DNA of 55,694 nucleotides, from positions 1 to 55,694 of the forward strand of contig CALBDS010000029.1 in the NCBI GenBank assembly GCA_937927415.1. The letters are read 5' to 3'. The notes beneath the pieces are model-generated. The model made no database searches, was not told the DNA's origin, and was given only the letters and a program-made list of their open reading frames with translations. Numbering within the stretch: position 1 is the first letter of the stretch; every line of letters starts with the position of its first letter. A program made the position numbers and the translations under genes. This stretch comes from an uncultured Rhodospirillaceae bacterium. GTDB taxonomy: Bacteria > Pseudomonadota > Alphaproteobacteria > Azospirillales > Azospirillaceae. Shown in pieces: positions 16,827 through 25,268 of the stretch.

Positions 16827-17366
16827 TTACCAGTGCTGTGTCCCTGCGATCGTTGCCCGATCCCCTTCCGTCAGTTCGGCGATCCGCCGGCGGGTGGCGG
16901 CGGTGGTGCCGGGGGGCAGGGCGTCCAGGGGGAAGAAACGGGCCTCCACGATCTCCACCCCGTCCACGGTCGGGGTGCCGCTCCACCCCTTCACCACGAA
17001 CACCCCCACATGGTCGCTGGCCCCGCCGGCGAAGCGGGCGTAGAGGCCCAGCAGCGGCGCCGGGCCGTCCACGGACAGCCCCACCTCTTCGCGGACCTCG
17101 CGGCGCATGGCCGCCTCGATGGTTTCGCCCCGGTCAACCCCGCCGCCGGGCAGGTGCCAGCCGCCGATGTAGCTGTGCCGGATCAGCAGCACCCGCGGCG
17201 CCTCCTCCGGCCCGTCCAGGACGATGGCCCGCACCCCCATGGTCAGCGGGCGGACGATGCGGTGCCACAGCGCCCGGCCATGCCACGCCAGCCGCATCGC
17301 CAGCCACAGCAACCGCCGTGGGGCAGGGGGGACGAAGGCGGTGGCGGTGTCGGACAGATCGGTCAT
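16827..17366 (-). CDS. NUDIX hydrolase
   Basis: The product has 179 residues from the ATG at 17366; an ATG at 17414 would add 16 residues and neither has a strong Shine-Dalgarno. The Nudix box reads GGGVDRGETIEAAMRREVRE followed by EVGL, matching GX5EX7REUXEEXGU. The N-terminal 35 residues are basic and hydrophobic (WLAMRLAWHGRALWHRIVRP), possibly a membrane-associating helix. Substrate is unknown; the family cleaves nucleoside diphosphates linked to another moiety. It lies 88 bp downstream of the HEAT-repeat gene on the same strand. After its stop there is an A-rich stretch near 16803-16810 that could act as a U-tract but with no clear stem. Confidence 0.88.
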   Translation of the reverse strand: MTDLSDTATAFVPPAPRRLLWLAMRLAWHGRALWHRIVRPLTMGVRAIVLDGPEEAPRVLLIRHSYIGGWHLPGGGVDRGETIEAAMRREVREEVGLSVDGPAPLLGLYARFAGGASDHVGVFVVKGWSGTPTVDGVEIVEARFFPLDALPPGTTAATRRRIAELTEGDRATIAGTQHW

Positions 17367-17454
17367 GAGGGGGGCATCCGGCCTGATGAAACCAAGCCCC
17401 GAGCTTACCGCCATGCCGCCGGAATGCGGAATGGCGCAAATTGCGCACGCCCCG

Positions 17455-18198
17455 CTACTCTTTCGGCAGGGAGCGGGTGGCCCTTTGGATGATGCGGGCG
17501 GTGGCGGGGTTGGGGGACCCGGCCCAGCCGGCGCACACCCCACGCACCCAGTCGGGGGCGGTCTTGGCGGCGTCGTTCAGCCAGTTGGCGACGGAATCCT
17601 GCACATAGCGCGCCGGGTCGGCCCGCAGCGGTTCCAGCAGCGGCAGGCCGGGGTCGGGGTCGCGCTTCAGGGCGGCGCTGTGCTCGCACCACACGCCGCG
17701 GGGACGGGTGGCCTCCACCGCGAAGCGGCGGATGGTCGGGTCGGCGTCCGCCGTCCAGGGGATGAGCGCGGCGATGGCGCCGGCCATGTCCTGAACGATG
17801 AAGGGCCGCACCGCCAGCCACGCCCATTCCCGCACGCCGAAATGGCCGTCGGCGGCAAAGCGGCGCTGGGCCGCCAGCCGTTCGGGCAGCGGCACCCCGA
17901 TATCCGCCCCCCGCCCGATGGCAAAGGCCGCCCAGCCGCGCACAGTGTCGGAGGGATGCCCGGCCAGCCGCTCCACCGCGTCCGCGGGCAGGACGGCGGC
18001 CACGGCCGCGCCGATGGCGGCCATCTGCCGGCTGATCCCCAGGGCCTTGCCCTCTTCCGCCGCGCGGACCACGGCGTCGTGCCCGACCACCGCGCGGGCC
18101 AGCGCCGGCTGGTCCACGGCCAGGCATTCGGCCAGGGTGCGGGCCGCGGCGGTGCCGTCGTTGAGCGCGGCCAAGCGGTCGGGGGGCAGGGGCGGCAT
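17455..18198 (-). CDS. HEAT-repeat protein, DNA alkylation repair (AlkD-like) family
   Basis: The product has 247 residues from the ATG at 18198, which has AGGA 7 bases upstream; an in-frame ATG at 18243 is less likely. The protein is a chain of helical HEAT-like repeats, with the pattern SDTVRGWAAFAIGRG, FGVREWAWLAVRPFI and RYVQDSVANWLNDAAKTAPDW typical of AlkC/AlkD-related proteins. AlkD-type enzymes excise alkylated bases, but I cannot confirm the catalytic Asp/Trp set, so it may be a structural relative only. It is between the NUDIX gene and the GNAT-like gene in a leftward run. Confidence 0.65.
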   Translation of the reverse strand: MPPLPPDRLAALNDGTAAARTLAECLAVDQPALARAVVGHDAVVRAAEEGKALGISRQMAAIGAAVAAVLPADAVERLAGHPSDTVRGWAAFAIGRGADIGVPLPERLAAQRRFAADGHFGVREWAWLAVRPFIVQDMAGAIAALIPWTADADPTIRRFAVEATRPRGVWCEHSAALKRDPDPGLPLLEPLRADPARYVQDSVANWLNDAAKTAPDWVRGVCAGWAGSPNPATARIIQRATRSLPKE

Positions 18199-18282
18199 GG
18201 ATCGGTCCTGCGGCAAGGGGGAGATAGGGGGCCACCATGCCACAACCGGGGGATGCCGGTCAGCGGGAAACCGGCTCAGTCT

Positions 18283-19449
18283 TCACTTCGGGCCGTCGCC
18301 GTTCCGGTAGGGGGATTGCTCGGCCAGGGCGGCGATTTCCGCCTCCATCATCCGGCGCTCCTGCGCCAGATGGGCGGACAGCGCCTTGGCGAAGCCGGGA
18401 TCACGCACCCAATGGGCGCTGTGGGTCTGCACCGGCAGATAGCCGCGCTGGATCTTGTGCTCGCCCTGCGCCCCGGCCTCCACCCTTGTCAGGCCGCGGG
18501 CGATGGCGAAGTCGAGGGCGCGGTAATAGCACGCCTCGAAATGCAGCATGCGGTAACGCCCGTCCGAACCCCAGTTGCGGCCGTACAGCACCCCGCCGCC
18601 CATCAGGTTCAGCGCCCCGGCCACCCATTCCCGGCCGTCGCGGCACATCACCAGCACCACCGAATCCGCCATGGTGGCGCCCAACTGGTGGAAGAACGAC
18701 CGCTTCAGATACCCCCCGCCCCATTTGCGGTCGGTGGTGTCCATGTAGAAGCGGTAAAAGGCATCCCAATGTTCCGGCTTCAGGTCGGTGCCGGTCAGGG
18801 TGTGCAGTTCGACCCCGCTGTCGGCCACCTCCCGCCGTTCCTTGCGGATGGTCTTGCGCTTGCGCGACGACAGGGCCGCCAGAAAATCGTCGAAGCTGCC
18901 ATAGCCCTGGTTGTCCCAATGGTATTGCACGCCGGTGCGGCGCAGCCACCCGGCGTCCCCCAGCCGTTCCGCCTCGTCCGCCAGGGGGAAGGTGATGTGG
19001 GCCGACGACAGGCCATAGGCCCGCGCGGTCTCTTCGATGCCGCCGATCAGCGTGGCGGCCACATCCGGCCCGGCGCCGGGCCGGCACAGCAGACGCGGCC
19101 CGGTGACGGGGGTGAAGGGCACCGCCACCTGCAGCTTGGGATAATAGCGGCCCCCCGCCCGTTCGTACGCGTTGGCCCAGGCGTGATCGAAGACGTATTC
19201 GCCATAGGAATGGCTCTTGGCGTACATGGGCACCGCCCCCGCCAGCCGCCCGGCGGCATCGAACGCCCCCAGATGGACCGGCTGCCACCCGGTTTGCGGA
19301 GCCGCCGACCCGCTGTCCTCCAGCGCCTTCAGGAAAGCGTGGCGGACGAAGGGATTGTCCGGTCCGGCGCAGGCGTCCCAATCCCCGGCGTCCACCGCGC
19401 CGATGCCGTCGAGAATCTTGAGCGTGAGCGCCTCGCCACCGTCGGGCAT
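18283..19449 (-). CDS. GNAT/FemAB-like acetyltransferase (DUF482, PgsA-type)
   Basis: The product has 388 residues from the ATG at 19449, with AGGGGA about 7 bases upstream. The whole length matches the DUF482 'peptidogalycan biosynthesis' family: NPFVRHAFLKALEDSG near residues 32-47, SRKRKTIRKERR near 185-196, and GAQGEHKIQRGYLPVQTHSAHW near the C-terminus. Members have a doubled GNAT fold and are of unknown substrate; a link to peptidoglycan or surface polymer acylation is suggested only by distant FemAB similarity. The gene lies downstream of the AT-rich acyltransferase gene in the same direction. Confidence 0.85.
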   Translation of the reverse strand: MPDGGEALTLKILDGIGAVDAGDWDACAGPDNPFVRHAFLKALEDSGSAAPQTGWQPVHLGAFDAAGRLAGAVPMYAKSHSYGEYVFDHAWANAYERAGGRYYPKLQVAVPFTPVTGPRLLCRPGAGPDVAATLIGGIEETARAYGLSSAHITFPLADEAERLGDAGWLRRTGVQYHWDNQGYGSFDDFLAALSSRKRKTIRKERREVADSGVELHTLTGTDLKPEHWDAFYRFYMDTTDRKWGGGYLKRSFFHQLGATMADSVVLVMCRDGREWVAGALNLMGGGVLYGRNWGSDGRYRMLHFEACYYRALDFAIARGLTRVEAGAQGEHKIQRGYLPVQTHSAHWVRDPGFAKALSAHLAQERRMMEAEIAALAEQSPYRNGDGPK

Positions 19450-19554
19450 GGTGCCGTCCCCTGTTTGCTGCACAGCATCAGCAGAGGTAGGCCGTCCCCC
19501 GGACGGCGGCAAGGACCATCGCCGCCCCCCCGATGACGGCCCAATCCGCGGGGG

Positions 19555-20562
19555 TTACGCGTCCCCGACGGTCACGGGGCGGGCGGAGGGGAAACCGGCG
19601 GTGAGCCGCTTCAACGCCCTGGTTACGGGCGCTTCGACGGCATGATAGAAAGCGATACCGGATCCTATTGTGAAGACAAAGCAGACGAGAGCAAGAATAT
19701 CTCCTTGAGCAGAAGGGAGAAACTTCGATGAAAATTTATAGAAAGCAGGAATCGTAAAGGCTTGCACCAGATAGATGCTGTAGGAAGATTTCGCAATTTC
19801 CGTAAAAATGTTCTCGCGTGTTTGCCGGCACGTGGCTGCCCAAAATATGATAAGGGACGATGGGATTCCCCATGCGAAGACTCTTTTCAGGTATTCGTAA
19901 TATTGAATATCGAACAATGGGGATATCAGAATCAAAAAAACCCCCGTCACCAGAAAGACGTTCCTGTATTTATTCATATATCCGTCAAGATATATTTTGC
20001 AGCATATCATACCAAGAGCAAATTCAAGAATGATCGGTTTCACGAAACCAAAAAGTGTAAGCCCAAGAATAATGGCGCAAGTGGAGTAGAGTGGGGATTT
20101 GCTCTTTGTCAAAATCATGGCAACAAAGAAAACAACATAAAATACAAACTCAAGCTCCAGCGACCACCCAAGATAAATCACGGGATGCTCACGGTTTGCG
20201 ATTGAGTAGCAAAAAAGGAATGATTTTATAATTTTATCCTGATCGAGATGAAGTGAATTAAATATTGTTGGCCATGTCAATGCAATCGCTACCAGCGCAA
20301 ATGTCAGAATCCAATATATTGGGATAATTCTGATGAGCCTGTCTTTTATAAAGAGAAAAGGGGTTTTTCCATTTCTAAACTGTACATAGTATATGATGAA
20401 TCCCGATATGACGAGAAACAGGTCAACGAAATTATGAGAGTAATTATCAATAATGATGCCGTAATGTGAGGCCTGATTGTAATTTCTCCCGGTCCAAAAA
20501 ATATGAGCGATTGCGACAAACGACAAGGATACAAGCCGGGCGATTTGGATGTTGTAAAGCAT
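19555..20562 (-). CDS. Acyltransferase-3 (OafA/YrhL-like) membrane protein in AT-rich island
   Basis: The product has 335 residues from the ATG at 20562; the frame stays open to 20706 but members of this family normally begin a few residues before the first helix, here MLYNIQIARLVS. It has about ten membrane segments, with the catalytic-type region FVDLFLVISGFIIYY near residues 46-60. The usual active His after the first helix is in FVAIAHIF. Acyltransferase-3 proteins O-acylate surface polysaccharides at the inner membrane. Base and codon use are strikingly AT-rich from about 19660 to 20700, unlike all neighbours, while the last 30 codons are GC-rich again; this suggests horizontal acquisition with a join near 19660. 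Confidence 0.85.
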   Translation of the reverse strand: MLYNIQIARLVSLSFVAIAHIFWTGRNYNQASHYGIIIDNYSHNFVDLFLVISGFIIYYVQFRNGKTPFLFIKDRLIRIIPIYWILTFALVAIALTWPTIFNSLHLDQDKIIKSFLFCYSIANREHPVIYLGWSLELEFVFYVVFFVAMILTKSKSPLYSTCAIILGLTLFGFVKPIILEFALGMICCKIYLDGYMNKYRNVFLVTGVFLILISPLFDIQYYEYLKRVFAWGIPSSLIIFWAATCRQTRENIFTEIAKSSYSIYLVQAFTIPAFYKFSSKFLPSAQGDILALVCFVFTIGSGIAFYHAVEAPVTRALKRLTAGFPSARPVTVGDA

Positions 20563-20730
20563 CGACGATACAATCTTCTGGTTGTACTGAGAAAGGTGGC
20601 CGCAGCTTGGATAGTTGTTTTTCCGCGGTGCTTCGTTTGCCTGATTTCGATGAACGGCATCATGGATATAATGATGCGGCATTTCCATGGAAAATGCCGC
20701 ATCCACGCCCGGTAATCAGAAGAACGGTGG

Positions 20731-21201
20731 TCAGCCGGTCACCTCGAACACCGCCTCCACCTCCGCCGCCACGTTGAAGGGCAGGGAGGGGGCGCCGACG
20801 GCAAAGCGGGCGTGCTTGCCGGCATCGCCGAACACCGCCTGCATCAGTTCAGAGGCACCGTTGATCACCGCCGGATGGTCGTGGAAGTCCGGCCCGGCGT
20901 TGACGAAGCCGCCCAGCTTCACCACGCGGGTGATGCGGTCGAGATCGCCGCCCAGGGCCGCCTTGGCCTGTGCCAGGAGATTGAGGGCGCAGAGCCGGGC
21001 GGCCTCCTTCCCCTCGGCGGTGGAAAAGTCCTGCCCCACCTTGCCAACGAAACGGCGCTCACCGTTCCACACCGGCAACTGGCCGGAAACATACAGGGTG
21101 CTGCCGCTCTGCACCGCCGGAACATAGGCGGCCACCGGGGCGGCGGCTTGGGGCAACTCCAGCCCCAGTTCCGCCAGACGGGCATCGATACGTCCTGGCA
21201 T
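20731..21201 (-). CDS. RidA family (YjgF/UK114) protein
   Basis: The 156-residue product carries the long form of the RidA fold: YVPAVQSGSTLYVSGQLP near residues 27-44, the conserved region GKEAARLCALNLLAQAKA and the C-terminal ARFAVGAPSLPFNVAAEVEAV. RidA hydrolyses reactive enamine/imine intermediates released by PLP enzymes. In this member the signature Arg of true RidA is replaced (the motif reads ARFAVGAPSLPFNV), so it belongs to one of the Rid subfamilies with undetermined activity. The ATG at 21201 has AAGGAAGGA upstream. It is divergent from the flagellin gene. Confidence 0.88.
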   Translation of the reverse strand: MPGRIDARLAELGLELPQAAAPVAAYVPAVQSGSTLYVSGQLPVWNGERRFVGKVGQDFSTAEGKEAARLCALNLLAQAKAALGGDLDRITRVVKLGGFVNAGPDFHDHPAVINGASELMQAVFGDAGKHARFAVGAPSLPFNVAAEVEAVFEVTG

Positions 21202-21292
21202 CTCGGTTCCTTCCTTTGCGGGTCATGGCCCTTATACGGGCCTGTGGGGCATCACGATAGCCGGTCCGGCGGATCGGCTCCAGAGGGGCCGG

Positions 21293-21325
21293 TGATTCCT
21301 AAGCCACTGGTAGGAATCATTTTTT
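21293..21325 (+). terminator. Orphan intrinsic terminator ahead of flagellin
   Basis: A perfect 9-bp stem (21293-21301 TGATTCCTA; 21311-21319 TAGGAATCA) with a 9-base loop is followed by a T-run at 21320-21325. It has the form of a rightward intrinsic terminator, but no rightward gene lies upstream. It might end a small transcript, insulate the flagellin promoter, or be a protein-binding palindrome. Confidence 0.6.
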
Positions 21326-21473
21326 CCCGGCATGGGAAATTTTATCCCCCACCGGCTGCCGCCCGGCAAAGTTTTCCACACCCCCGCAGCAGGAAATGGG
21401 CCGGCACGCGGGACAATGGTGGGGCATATCATCTATATTATTGAAATATATTGATTTTTTGACGATGCCAACA

Positions 21474-21491
21474 CTTGGCACGGTCTTTGTA
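21474..21491 (+). promoter_or_regulatory. Sigma-54 type promoter of the flagellin gene
   Basis: CTTGGCACG-N4-TTGTA matches the -24/-12 RpoN consensus TTGGCACG-N4-TTGCA with one mismatch in the -12 element. It lies 84 bases before the flagellin start, with an AT-rich stretch just upstream as often seen for enhancer-dependent promoters. RpoN control of flagellin is known in related genera; here it is inferred from the motif. Confidence 0.7.
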
Positions 21492-21574
21492 AGGAAGGGG
21501 GCGACGCATCAACCGACGTTGCCTCGACCGGCTCCAGCCAGCCGCGAGGCCGGCCTCAGAAGGAGACTGGAGCT

Positions 21575-23446
21575 ATGGCTATCAACGATGTCACCCTCAC
21601 CGCTTCCATGCGCACCAACCTTCTCCAGTTGCAGAAAACGGAGAAGATGATCGGTGAGAAGCAGAACATCCTGTCCACCGGCAACAAGATCAACTCGGCG
21701 CTCGACGGTCCGACGGCGTTCTTCGCCGCCAAGAACCTGAACCAGCGCGCCGGTGATCTGACCTCGCTGAAGGACGCGATGGGCCAGAGCATCAGCACCA
21801 TCAAGGCCGCTGACAAGGGCATCACCGCCATCGAGAGCTATATGGAACAGGCCCGCGGTCTGACGACCGCCGCCTACGCCGCTCTGGGCAATGACGCCTC
21901 TTCCATCGCCACGCGCAAGTCGCTGGCCAAGCAGTTCAACACCCTGAAGGAACAGATCGACAAGCAGGCCGCCGACAGCGGTTACGCCGGCAAGAACCTG
22001 CTGGCGGGCGACGGCATGCGGCTGGACAGCACCAGCGCGTCGCGCGGCACCACCAACTCGATCATCGGCCTCGACAACTCCCGCGTCACCAACGTCATCG
22101 CCACCGATACCTATGCGGTGCGTGTGAAGGGCACCGGCGCCATCACCGGCGCGTCGGGCGACATCAACTCCGCCGAACTGGCCCATGGTCTGACCAACCT
22201 GAACGTCACCGGGACCATGGACACCCAGAAGGGCAATTTCAGCGACGTGTCGATCGAGGTGCGCGGCGCCACCGGCCGCGAACGCACCTTCATCGTGTCG
22301 GACGGCAACGAAGCCCGCACCATCTCCTACTTCGACAACAGCCAGACCGCACTGGCCACCACCACCACGGCGGCCAAGACCGGCGTGGCCCAGGTGACCA
22401 ACATCTCGGTCGGCGGCACCATCGAAGAGGGCGACACCTTCTCGATCACGCTGGAAGGCCAGACCTTCAAATATTCGGCCACGGCCGAAGACGTGGCGCT
22501 GGGCCAGGACGGCCGCAAGAACGTCGCCACCAAGCTGATGCAGTCGATCAGCGCCGCCCTGGCCGGGTCGGGCCGTCTGGTGTCCAACAGCATGGACGTG
22601 GCCAGCGTGTCCGTCGATGCCAACGGCGTCATCCAGCTGACCGGCAAGACCGACGCCCTGGTCATCCGCGACATGGCGGTCAGCGCCAAGGCCGAGAACG
22701 CGGCGACCAAGCACATCTCCGAAAGCTTCGCGTCGGGCACGGTGGTGTCGTTCACCGTTGACCGCAATCTGCTGGAACAGGCCTCCAACTCCGGCAATGG
22801 TACCTCCACCATTGAAAAGCGGGTGGACCTGCAGATCAGCGCCACCAACCTGAACGGCAACGTCATCACCCGCGACGGCATGGCCGCCCGCGGTGAAGGC
22901 AAGCTTCAGGACGGTGAAAACTCCTTCGCGTTCGACACCGGCACGGTGCGCTTCAACGTCGATCAGAAGAGCATCAAGCAGGCCGCCGACGCCAGCCAGG
23001 CCGCCAATCTGGTGACGGTGCAGGTGACCGACGCCAACACCCAGAACGACCTGACCGTCCAGTTGAACGAGCGCAACACCAACTCGATCACCGTCACCAG
23101 TCAGAACCTGTCGTCCAGCGGCCAGGGCCTGCGCATCGACTATGCCCAGAACGACTGGACCGACCGTTCCGACATCGACAAGGCGGTGGCGGGCCTGGAT
23201 TACGCGAAGGACTACCTGCGGTCGGCCTCGCAGAACCTGTCCACCAACCTCAGCATCATCACCACCCGCGAAAGCTTCACCAAGGAGTTCAGCGACGTGC
23301 TGGTCGAAGGGGCGAACAAGCTGACCCTGGCCGACCAGAACGAGGAAGGTGCGAGCCTGTTGATGCTGCAGACCCGCCAGCAGCTGGGCACCATCGCCCT
23401 CAGCCTCGCCAACCAGTCGCAGCAGTCGATCCTGAAGCTGTTCTAA
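21575..23446 (+). CDS. Flagellin
   Basis: The 623-residue flagellin has the conserved N-terminal coil (AINDVTLTASMRTNLLQLQ; ILSTGNKINSALDGPTAFF) and C-terminal coil (ESFTKEFSDVLVEGANKL; SLANQSQQSILKLF), which form the filament core. The central 350 residues are the surface-exposed part; about residues 275-370 resemble the DUF1522 insertion (FSITLEGQTFKYSA) seen in some alphaproteobacterial flagellins, with a second similar region near residues 385-520. At 623 residues it is larger than common 270-500 residue flagellins. AAGGAGA precedes the ATG by 8 bases. No flagellar neighbours such as flaF or flbT are in the window. Confidence 0.93.
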   Translation: MAINDVTLTASMRTNLLQLQKTEKMIGEKQNILSTGNKINSALDGPTAFFAAKNLNQRAGDLTSLKDAMGQSISTIKAADKGITAIESYMEQARGLTTAAYAALGNDASSIATRKSLAKQFNTLKEQIDKQAADSGYAGKNLLAGDGMRLDSTSASRGTTNSIIGLDNSRVTNVIATDTYAVRVKGTGAITGASGDINSAELAHGLTNLNVTGTMDTQKGNFSDVSIEVRGATGRERTFIVSDGNEARTISYFDNSQTALATTTTAAKTGVAQVTNISVGGTIEEGDTFSITLEGQTFKYSATAEDVALGQDGRKNVATKLMQSISAALAGSGRLVSNSMDVASVSVDANGVIQLTGKTDALVIRDMAVSAKAENAATKHISESFASGTVVSFTVDRNLLEQASNSGNGTSTIEKRVDLQISATNLNGNVITRDGMAARGEGKLQDGENSFAFDTGTVRFNVDQKSIKQAADASQAANLVTVQVTDANTQNDLTVQLNERNTNSITVTSQNLSSSGQGLRIDYAQNDWTDRSDIDKAVAGLDYAKDYLRSASQNLSTNLSIITTRESFTKEFSDVLVEGANKLTLADQNEEGASLLMLQTRQQLGTIALSLANQSQQSILKLF

Positions 23447-23520
23447 CCGGAACAGACGGCCGAACAGCCGGGAATCCGGCATCGCCTCACCCGGCGGCTG
23501 CCGGAGGTGCGTCGGGAACA

Positions 23521-23550
23521 GGGCACGCCACAGACGGGCGTGCCCTTTCT
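23521..23550. terminator. Terminator between flagellin and peptidase genes
   Basis: GGGCACGCC (23521-23529) and GGCGTGCCC (23537-23545) form a perfect 9-bp stem with a 7-base loop followed by TTTCT. It ends the rightward flagellin transcript and could also act on the convergent peptidase transcript. Confidence 0.8.
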
Positions 23551-23575
23551 CGTTTCCGGTTGCCGGAGGATGGGA

Positions 23576-25117
23576 TCAGCGGAGGGCGGCGTCCACCAGT
23601 GCCCGCGCGTCGGCGGCCAATGCCGCCCGCGACGGGGCCAGCGTGTACATCATATGCCCGCCGGTGTAGGTGCGGACCGCCACCCGGTCCCGTTCGCCTG
23701 CCGGCAGTTCCAGATTTCGCGCGATCCACACCGATCCCATATAGGGGGTAATCAGGTCGGTCAGGCCGTGGGCGATCAGCACCCGCAGCCCCGGCGTCAG
23801 CGCCAGCGCCGATTGCAGGGCATCGGTGGCGCTGGGCACGCTCATGCGCGGCCATTCCCAGTTCCGGTTCACCCGTTCGCTCAGCAAGGTGAAAGGGGTA
23901 TCGGTGCGGAACCCCAGATCCCGCTGGACATAACCGGCAAAGGCGGTGGCATAGACCGGCACCGTTCCCGCCAGGAACGGATCATCCCCCACCCGCGGCG
24001 ATCCCGGATCGGGGTCCGGCCCGGTGAAGGTGCCGTCGTAGAGGCTGGCGACCCGGCCCTTGTCGCGCACGATCTCGCGGATGAAGCTGCGGGCGGGCAT
24101 CCGGCCCCGGTGACGGGCGACCATCTCCGCCGGCAGGCCGATGCGCCGGGCCACGTCGGCGAACAGCGGGGCGGAGGCGTCCAGCCGCCCCACGTCCAGG
24201 GTGGCCAGCCCGGCAAGATACTCGGTCAGGGCGAAACGCTCGGCCTGCCGGGCGGCCTCTTCCGGTGTGCCCTGGGCCAGCCCGTGGAAGGCGGCGCTGG
24301 CGGCGTAGGACGGCAGCTTGAAGGCGGCGGCCAGCAACCCCGACGGGCCTTCGCTGACAGTGGCGAAATCGACCGCCGGGGACAGCATCACCAGACCATT
24401 GAGGAACACCCCCTGGCGGTCCACCAGTTCGGCGGCCATGCGGGCGATGCGGAAACCGCCGTAGCTTTCCCCCACCAGCAGCTTGGGCGAATCCCACCGC
24501 CCGGTGCGGGCCAGCCACAGCCGCACGATCTCGGCCATGGCGCGGGCGTCGCCGTCGGGGGACCAGAAGCGTTTCTCCGCCTCCTCACCGCCGGACAGGC
24601 CGCGGGAATAGCCGGTGCCCACCGGGTCGATGAACACCAGATCGGTGAAGGCCAGCCAGGAATCCGGGTTGTCCACCACCGCGGCCGGCGGCCGGGCGAT
24701 GGAGCCGTCGGGGTTGAAGCGCACGATCTTCGGCCCCAAAGCCCCCAGATGCAGATACGCCGCCGCCGCACCGGGGCCGCCGTTGAACACGAAGGCCACG
24801 GGGCGCGGCGGGGCGGTGGTCCCCGCCGGGATGTCGGCGGTGTAGGTGACGGTGAAGACGCGGGCCGCCGGCTCGTCCTTGCCGTCTTCGGTCAGGGGCA
24901 GGTACTCGGCCACGGCGGTGTAGGCCAGCGGCCCGGCGGCCTGCGGCAGGGTGTGGTGGGTGACGGTGCGCTGGGCGTCGAACGCCGCCTTGCCGGCCGC
25001 CGGGACGGGTGGCTTCGCGGTTCCCTTGTCCGCGTCCTGCGCCCACGCCGGGGCGGACAGGACCAGGGTCAGCGCCGTCAGGCCGGCGGCGGCACGGGAA
25101 AGGCGGGGAAGGGGCAT
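23576..25117 (-). CDS. Exported S10-family serine carboxypeptidase-like protein
   Basis: The product has 513 residues from the ATG at 25117; the signal peptide LTALTLVLSAPAWAQ ends with a probable AWA cleavage site. The alpha/beta hydrolase core of peptidase family S10 shows the oxyanion region FVFNGGPGAAAAYLHLGALG, the FIDPVGTGYS motif, the catalytic serine S218 in GESYGG, and the C-terminal histidine H488 in TGGHMMY; the catalytic Asp is probably in the ALTPGLRVLIAHGLTD-proximal region. It should act in the periplasm or outside the cell. Bacterial members are not well studied. It stands alone between the flagellin and the tail-fibre-like gene. Confidence 0.88.
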   Translation of the reverse strand: MPLPRLSRAAAGLTALTLVLSAPAWAQDADKGTAKPPVPAAGKAAFDAQRTVTHHTLPQAAGPLAYTAVAEYLPLTEDGKDEPAARVFTVTYTADIPAGTTAPPRPVAFVFNGGPGAAAAYLHLGALGPKIVRFNPDGSIARPPAAVVDNPDSWLAFTDLVFIDPVGTGYSRGLSGGEEAEKRFWSPDGDARAMAEIVRLWLARTGRWDSPKLLVGESYGGFRIARMAAELVDRQGVFLNGLVMLSPAVDFATVSEGPSGLLAAAFKLPSYAASAAFHGLAQGTPEEAARQAERFALTEYLAGLATLDVGRLDASAPLFADVARRIGLPAEMVARHRGRMPARSFIREIVRDKGRVASLYDGTFTGPDPDPGSPRVGDDPFLAGTVPVYATAFAGYVQRDLGFRTDTPFTLLSERVNRNWEWPRMSVPSATDALQSALALTPGLRVLIAHGLTDLITPYMGSVWIARNLELPAGERDRVAVRTYTGGHMMYTLAPSRAALAADARALVDAALR

Positions 25118-25268
25118 GGGGCGTGCTCTCTTTCGGGAAGGCCGATCGGGGATGCCGATGCATGAGAGCGCGCCCCCGCTTCCGGCACAAGACCGAATGT
25201 CGCAAGGCCGGCTGCGGCCGCGAGGCTCCGGGCCACGCGGTGCGGCCCGGAGCGGCGGTTGTGCCGGA

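Larger units (their letters stand above)
21202..21574 (+). promoter_or_regulatory. Flagellin upstream and leader region
   Basis: These 373 bp separate the divergent ridA-like and flagellin genes. They hold the ridA-like promoter side, a terminator-like hairpin at 21293-21325, a GC-rich structured stretch, an AT-rich block at 21428-21465 that could bind IHF or an enhancer protein, the sigma-54 type element at 21474-21491 and AAGGAGA (21560-21566), the flagellin ribosome-binding site. No gene is visible. Confidence 0.65.
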
